NCBI GenBank assembly: GCA_023247135.1
Contig: JAHFHB010000051.1
Span: forward strand, 2,918 to 9,757
Direction: 5' to 3'
Length of the DNA: 6,840 nt
DNA from: Candidatus Omnitrophota bacterium
GTDB taxonomy: Bacteria > Omnitrophota > Omnitrophia > Omnitrophales > Aquincolibacteriaceae
The first letter of the stretch is position 1; every line of letters starts with the position of its first letter. The notes under the pieces were generated by a model that was not told the DNA's origin, ran no database searches, and saw nothing but the letters and a program-made list of their open reading frames with translations. Positions 1 to 6,700 of the stretch are shown in pieces. The translations under genes were made by a program, and so were the position numbers.

Positions 1-2
1 AA

Positions 3-798
3 CGCAATCACGGGCAACAGTACACACTGCTGGATATCGTGAATCACGCGTTGAAACTCAAAAGCAATCTGGTAGTTGAATTTTCAGACACGCTTCCCTT
101 CCAGATGCGTCTGATCGACCCGCTTGGGAATATTTATGAAGATACCAAGTCATCCGCGGCTTTAGCCAAGGCCATCATGCAACGGCTCGCGATCCTCAGC
201 CGTTCTTCGCGGCAGGGAACCGAGCCGGCGGGCAAAGAGATTCAGACAGCGGTTCCGCAGGACGGCGCATTTTTTGATTTAATCAAAACAGAGGCGGCCG
301 TTTTTCATGAACTCATGAAGGCGCGCGCCGAAGGTGATGAACAGCCTGAATGTTTCCGCTGTGAGCGCGGCTTCCCCAGCTTGCGTGAGGGCGACACTGT
401 GTTTGTCTCCAAACGTGAGGCGGACAAAGGTGAAAATTACTTCACGCCCCAAAGCATGGTGCCCGTTGATTTGGGGTATTTCCGCGAAACAGGCAAAATT
501 CGTTATTCCGGACCGCACAGACCTTCTGTAGATACGCCGATTCAGATCAGGTTGTACAACCAATTTCCCAAGGTGCGCTACATTCTGCATTCCCACGAGT
601 ATATTAAAGGCGCTCCTTTCACGAAGGTGGTCTATGCCAACGAGGCCCTTGAGGAGGTGGAGCAGATTCTTCAGGTGATCGGACGCGATCCGGATACCAA
701 GAATGTGGCTGTCAATTTGGTAGGACACGGCAGTATTGTGCTGGCTTCAGACATTGAGTATTTAAGAAGCGTCAAATTCATTCCCCGGCCGCCGATTC
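3..798 (+). other. Unit 1: end of alpha/beta domain plus class II aldolase-like domain
   Basis: Residues 1-75 are the tail of an alpha/beta domain whose start lies outside the window; it holds the stretch RLIDPLGN (36-43) and ends in SRQGTEP. Residues about 95-265 resemble the class II aldolase/adducin fold of fuculose- and rhamnulose-phosphate aldolases. The paired metal ligands appear as HSH (H196, H198) after a VRYIL strand, and the third as H242 in GHGS. Asp177 in PSVDTP lies 19 residues before the first histidine, the same spacing as the catalytic Glu73 and His92 of FucA, so an acid is kept but as Asp. Known family members use a divalent metal to cleave or epimerise sugar phosphates or dehydrate related substrates. 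The actual substrate here cannot be read, and the interval from H198 to H242 is shorter than in FucA. A catalytically inactive adducin-like role is possible. Confidence 0.6.
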
Positions 799-3700
799 AC
801 CAAAAGACGGCCTTTAGCGGCATTGTCATCGGCGGAACTTTTAATGAACAGGGCGGCAAGGCTTCGCCGGTCATTGAAGCATTGCATGCGGCGCTTCCCA
901 AAGGCGTGGAAATTTATAACGGCGGGTCTGCCGAGGATCTGAATCAAATTTTAAATGAACTGGGCCGGCATGAAGTGATTTTCTGGGCGGCCGATGCGCC
1001 GGATGCGAAAGGGGATCTCGCGGCTGAAATTAAAAAACGTTACCCTTTCCGAACCTTTATTCCCGTCATGGACAACCGCAATGGGCAATTTTCGTTTCAG
1101 CAATTGATTAACCGGGCTTTATTCATCCACAGCAATCTTTTTGTGGAGCTGTACGGCAACGATCAATTCCGGCTCTTCGACCCGCTTTCGAATCAATTTG
1201 CGGACACAGGGGATGTCGCGGAGCTTGCCCGCACGGTTGTGGAAAGATTGCAGGCCCTTCAAAAATTTACACGGCAGGGTACGGTTTCTGTGGGTGAGGC
1301 AATTCCGGTGCCGGATAACACGGAATTTCAGCGTTATCTTGAAATTGTGCAAGGCTACGGCGCACGTTTTCACGACTTGATTCAGCCGGCGGACGGAGTG
1401 AAGCGGTTTTTGGGAAATACCTCCTTCCGCGCTTCGCACTTATCTTCAGAGCAGCAGTATCAAAACCTGATTTTTATTTCTCAGCGCAATATCGACAAGC
1501 GCAGCATTGATCAAACAGGTTTTGTGGCAGTCAACCAAGTCGCTTATCAAAAGCCTAAAATCGAATATTATGGACCGGCCAAACCCAGCGTGGACACGCC
1601 CACCCAAATCCGCTTTTTTGATAAACTTCCGAACGTGAATTACATTCTGCACGCGCATGTATACATTGATGGTGCGCCCTTTACCGGAGAATTTATTCCG
1701 TGCGGATCGCTTGAAGAGGTCGAAGAGATTTTACGTTTAATCGGCCATGATTTTACGAAAACAAATTTTGCCATTAATTTGTTGGGCCACGGCAGCCTCA
1801 TTTTTGCCAAGGATCTCGATTATTTGGGCCGAAGCATTCAATACAGTGCCCGCCCCAGGCCGGAACTGCTCGGCACGGATGGGAAACGTGCGAGGGCCGA
1901 GATGCGTTTGCTGCGGAGGGTATTTGTAGGGGCCGGTTCTCCGCCTACGGCGGATTCGCCTAGGGTGAATAAACCGGCCTCGTCATTGCGAGGAGCTGCC
2001 AATGGCAGCGACGCGGCAATCTCTGAGATTGCTTCGTCGCCTTTCAGTCTCCTCGCAATGACGAATTTGGGAGCTACTCGCTCCGAAATGAGGCCTGTCA
2101 ATCCTGTTCCCCGCATGCTTCAGCGGCCCGGGCGCACGGAAGTGATTTTTGATCAGCGGGTCGAGGGACTTTCTGCGAAAGATATTGCCGTGTGGATTGC
2201 CGGGACGCCGCTTGTGGAGGCAGCTCCGCCGCCGGCGGCGCCGTCTGCCATTTTTTTCGTTGCGCCGGACAACGCAGGCAAGCCCCATATTGTGAGTGAG
2301 AATGAAATCGGTGAGTTTATCCGTAAGCATGATCCCGTCATGCACATCGATCAATGGAAGTATCAGTCCGCGCAGGGACGCATGCAGATCACCGATAGCC
2401 GCGGTAAAAAAATAATTTCAGAAGATCCGAATCTCATGCGCTGGTTTCAAATTGAAATTGCGGGAAGGCTCCAGGCCATACGGGCTGAGGGGCCGATGTT
2501 TTCGGATGACATGAGGGACGAGCTTCTATCCCAGGAGATCGGTGTCAAGACAGCGTTTACGTCCGGCTTGATTTTAATTCAAAACACGGGCAGTTCCGCG
2601 CGTTTTGGAATTCAGCGTGACGACCTGCATTTACAAACGAATATTCGCAGCGATTCAATGGGCTCGATGCTTCGTGACACCCTTTTGCTGAGAGCCCGAT
2701 TTGCCCTGGCCTATTCCCAGCGGATTCTTTCAGGGTCACACGCGCCTGTGAGCGAACTGCCCGGCGAAGAAGCGCTGCAGCACGACCGTGCAAATCTGAA
2801 AAAACCGCAAGCCGCGGAGGATAACCGGCCCTCCGATATTTTATCGCACTGGATCAAGCTGATTCCAGGGCATGGCTTTGCGGTGGTTCCGGAAGATCTG
2901 GCCCCGTATTTGTACTCGCTTTTTACGAGTGCGATGGAACAGAGGGTTTCTGAAATATCTTTCGAACACCTCATTGGAGTGTTGACCATTCTGGCCGGCG
3001 ATATCAGGAAAAAATCAGCGCCTGCTCTTCGAGCTTATTACGCGGCGCTGTCCGGCCCCGGCATGGCGAACGCCCTGGACGAACTTAATGTATTTTTCAA
3101 AAACGCACGATTCCTGGTTTGGCAGGATAAAAAGGATGTGCGCAGGTTTAGCCTGCGTTCATTAGCCAAGGGAATATGGACGGGCTTTTTAGCATCAGAA
3201 GCCCGCACCGATAATGTTCTGCTGGAAAGAGGGCGGACAGAAGGCCTGGCCGAGAAATTTCCCCTGGAACCTAAAATGTTCTGGCTGCCGATGCTGCTGC
3301 CGTCTCTTTTTGGGATGCACAAGGCGGATCAGCAATGGCTGAGAGATCAATTTCTCCAGACCGCGGAGAAAAATGCCCATGTTTATGTGGCACTGCTGCA
3401 TTTTTATGAGGAAGTGGCACCGGTTTTTATGCAGTGGCTTAAGGAGACTGTGACGGTCCTGAAAGGGTTCTATCCCGCGGCTGAACATGCGAAGATCGAC
3501 CAGAAGTTTGCGAAGCTGGAGGCGGAGGCCGGGCACATGACCGCGGCCTGGCGCGAAAGCCAGAAGCCAAAACAAAGATCCGAAATGCCCCAAGGACGGA
3601 GTCTTGGGACTTCTGTGAACTCGCCGGGGGCTCGTTCCGAGATGCGAACAGATACTACGATGGCTTCTGACCAACCGCTTCGCCGGCAGGTGATTGAAGA

Positions 3701-6700
3701 GGAACATCATTATGAAGTTCGAAATACCTTCGCGCAATTGAAAGCGGCTAAGGCAGAACGAAAACATTTTAGAAAAATGTTGAGGCAGTGGAGTCTGCCT
3801 ATTGGGGCAGGGCTTTTTTTAAGCCTGCTGACGCTGCCAACCTTCGGGGTTTTATCGTGGATTGCAGGTTCTATTTACGCCATGACAGGCGGCGGAATGG
3901 CAGGGGGGCTGGCCTTTATTTTCGCATCCGCACGGGCCCCTTCTTGGAAAGAAGTAGAACTGAAGAATCTTTTGAAACTGCGCGCTCCGCGAGCCTTTGA
4001 AAAGAGCGAAAGGGGGCGTTCCTGGCTCGAAACCGAACGCTATATCAAACCTCAAGAAGAACTGCACCCCAACTCGTGGGAGGGGGGGCGTTTTTTCCGC
4101 AATGAGCCGCCTCATGATTCACTGAGCGAGAGTGACAAAGAAAATCTGCACACTCAGGAGCTTTTTCATTATGTGGATCGCAGTCTTACGCAGCTGGGAC
4201 ACGCGCGGCTGAAACGGCTTTTCAATGCCCCGCTTTTGGATGCCGGGGAAATCAAAATGCGCCAGGAGGCTTCCCGGTTTTTAGTGCGCGAACGGAGGTT
4301 GCGGGAGTATCTTCGAAAAGCGCTCCCGCAGGCAAATATTGGGCAAGTGGTGCAGTATTTGGAGCCGGATTTTTTTGGAGAGATTCCAGCGAAGATGCTT
4401 GCAAGCAAAACGATTTTGACAGCTGTGTCGGCTTTGGTTTTGTGGCTCATTACGCTGAGCGTGTCTGGCAGTGCTCATTACTCCCACTTTGCAATATTCC
4501 CCGGTTTTATGGCGTTCATCGTCAGTCGCAAAGCGCTTAACCCATTTTTTGAAGCTAAAGCGACCTTTGAATCATTAAAGCAGGCTGAAGCTGTCGGCAG
4601 ACGGCTTGAACAAATTCCGCAAGAACAGCGGCCGGCTGCATTGAATGAAATCCTCGAAGCTCTCAGTGCACTGTGGCGTGCAGATCATCCGCATTCGATT
4701 TCAAAGGAGATTCATCAGTCAGGTTTTATCCTGAAAAAATGGATTCATTTACTCACTCGAAAAAGCGACGAATTGCAGCGCATCGCCGGCGCGTTATCGG
4801 AACTTGAAGTTTACGCGGCGATGGGGCAAATGGCGGTTGATTTCAAGTGGAACTTTCCGGAAGTCCTCGATCAGGCAGAACCCTATCTTGAAATTAAAGA
4901 CGGCATCTACCCGCTTTATTACAAAAATAAAGACCTGGTTCCCAATTCAGCCAAACTTTCCCGGGACGGCGACCAGATTTACTTGATCACCGGCCCTTAT
5001 GAATCCGGCAAAAGCACTTTTGTCCGTATGATCGGGCAAATTGTACTGCTCAGCCAGATTGGCGCGCCTGCTCCGGGCGCAGTCAAACTGAGCCCCATGA
5101 AAATCAGAACGCATGTGCGCGTCAATGATTCCCCGTCAGAAGGCATTAGCCGCTTTCGCATGGAAGGCCGGACGATGGGGGATCTTGTCCGGGCGGTGTC
5201 GAATGATCCAAAAACATTGGTTATTGCGGATGAAATGTTTGAAGGGTCCGTCTCTGCGGACAAAACCGTAGGCCAGCAGGCCGCGATTATTTATTTTAAA
5301 CAGCTTGGCGCTTTGGGCGTCATCGCCACCCATGATGTCTTTTCGGCCGAGGCGCTGAACGGCGAGCCCGGCATTAAAAATCTTAACTTCAAAGGCACGG
5401 CTCAGGGGGCGGAACACAATCATAAACTCCTAGACGGCATTACGGAACCTGATCCCGCAGTCATGCGAGCGGTCATGGAAAAAGAAGGCTTTCCGCCGGA
5501 TTTTCTAGCGATTGTTGACCGCATTCTTGCTCGCGCTCAGGCGGCTCGTTCAGTCTCGGACGCAACTTCAGCAGAGTTGCTGCCAGGGCAGTCCTCGCCT
5601 CCGGCGAGGGCAGTCCCGGACGCAACTTCAGCAGAGTTGCTGCCAGGGCAGTCCTCGCCTCCGGCGAGGGCCGAGATGCCTCTCGGCGGGAGTCTCGAGA
5701 CAACTCGGGCCTCGGCGGAGCCTCGCTCAGTCTCAGGACTCAGCCCTGACGGGGCTGAGCCTGAGCAGTCCTCGCCTTCGGCGAGGGCCGAGATGCGCAC
5801 GGAGGATGATGAAGATGAGCCGGAGGAACCCTCGTTTCAAGCACGTCTCATAGAAGAATTGAGGAATGATTTATACGGGCGGGGACAAAAGGCAGAAATC
5901 GCTTTGGATTTAAAGACTAAACGTCTCCTGAGGTGGTGGTTTTTAGGCAGTCTCGTGGGGAGTACGGCCTTCCTCGTGGAATCGATCATTAGAAACCCGG
6001 TGTGGGGCGACGGCGATGCCTGGTTAGTTTTCGGCGGTGTTTTTGTGATACGGCTGGCAGTCTACTTGATGGAGACGCTCCTGGAGTTCAGTCAGAAGTA
6101 TGGGCGCTCAAGAATTTATCATTCTCTGGGAGATCTCGCGGATTTTTACCGGGTTGTAAACGGATTTGAAACTGCCGGTGCAGCCATCAAGCAATTTGAA
6201 GAAGAACATCCGGATCCGCCGGGGGAGTTTGAAAAAGATGTGCGTTTTCAGGAATTCGCACCCGTTTTGGAGCGTTTTGACAATGCTCTTTTGGCAATGA
6301 GCGCCATGTTATGGGAATGGTGGTCAGATCCTGAAAATGCCGCTAAAGCCAAAGACTATGATTCTGATTCTGAAGGACCCTACGCCTGGCTCACGGAGGG
6401 CTATCTTAAGGAGCAGTTCCGCGGACAATTGGACTTTCACGATCAAACCCAAGAAGATTTTCGCGAAGCATTAGGCGAGAAAAGCGTTGCTTGGCAACGC
6501 CATTTTCTGACTATTGAACAGCGGCTTCGCGATGAATTGGCGCGGCTTGAGAAATTGGCAGATTCTGAGGGCGATGCGCGCTCCGAGATGCGCCGGGAGC
6601 GGAGGGTATTTGTAGGGGCCGGTTCTCCGCCTGGGGTGAATAAACCGGCCTCGTCATTGCGAGGAGCTGCCAATGGCAGCGACGCGGCAATCTCTGAGAT

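Noticed and set aside
1913..2090. Palindromic element as an insertion sequence or CRISPR repeat
   Set aside because: No transposase is encoded, the copies are single and 4.7 kb apart, and there is no repeat-spacer periodicity.
1838..2354. Open reverse-strand frames across palindromic element copy A and its flank
   Set aside because: They are shadows of the palindrome and of the forward coding frame. The palindrome is stop-poor on both strands, and the same spurious peptide appears opposite copy B (6443-6766). They run opposite clearly coding sequence and lack any domain.
3195..3767. 190-codon reverse-strand open frame, the longest on that strand
   Set aside because: It lies opposite the end of the unknown segment, the linker and the start of the MutS-like module. 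The translation is rich in His, Arg, Pro and Phe in the manner of antisense frames, with no domain.
4992..5350. ATPase as a genuine mismatch-repair MutS or as an ABC transporter subunit
   Set aside because: There is no mismatch-recognition domain and the Walker A and signature differ from repair MutS. The helix after Walker A, the order of signature and Walker B, and the core stretch upstream fit MutS better than transporters.
5739..5759. GC-rich hairpin as a transcription terminator
   Set aside because: There is no run of T after the stem and the reading frame continues through it for more than 1000 bases, so it is better seen as part of the repeat linker.
5473..5853. Open frames on both strands across the 60-base tandem repeat
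   Set aside because: Repeats whose length is a multiple of three and that lack stops stay open in several frames. The translations are simple repeats and only the forward frame joins recognisable protein on both sides.
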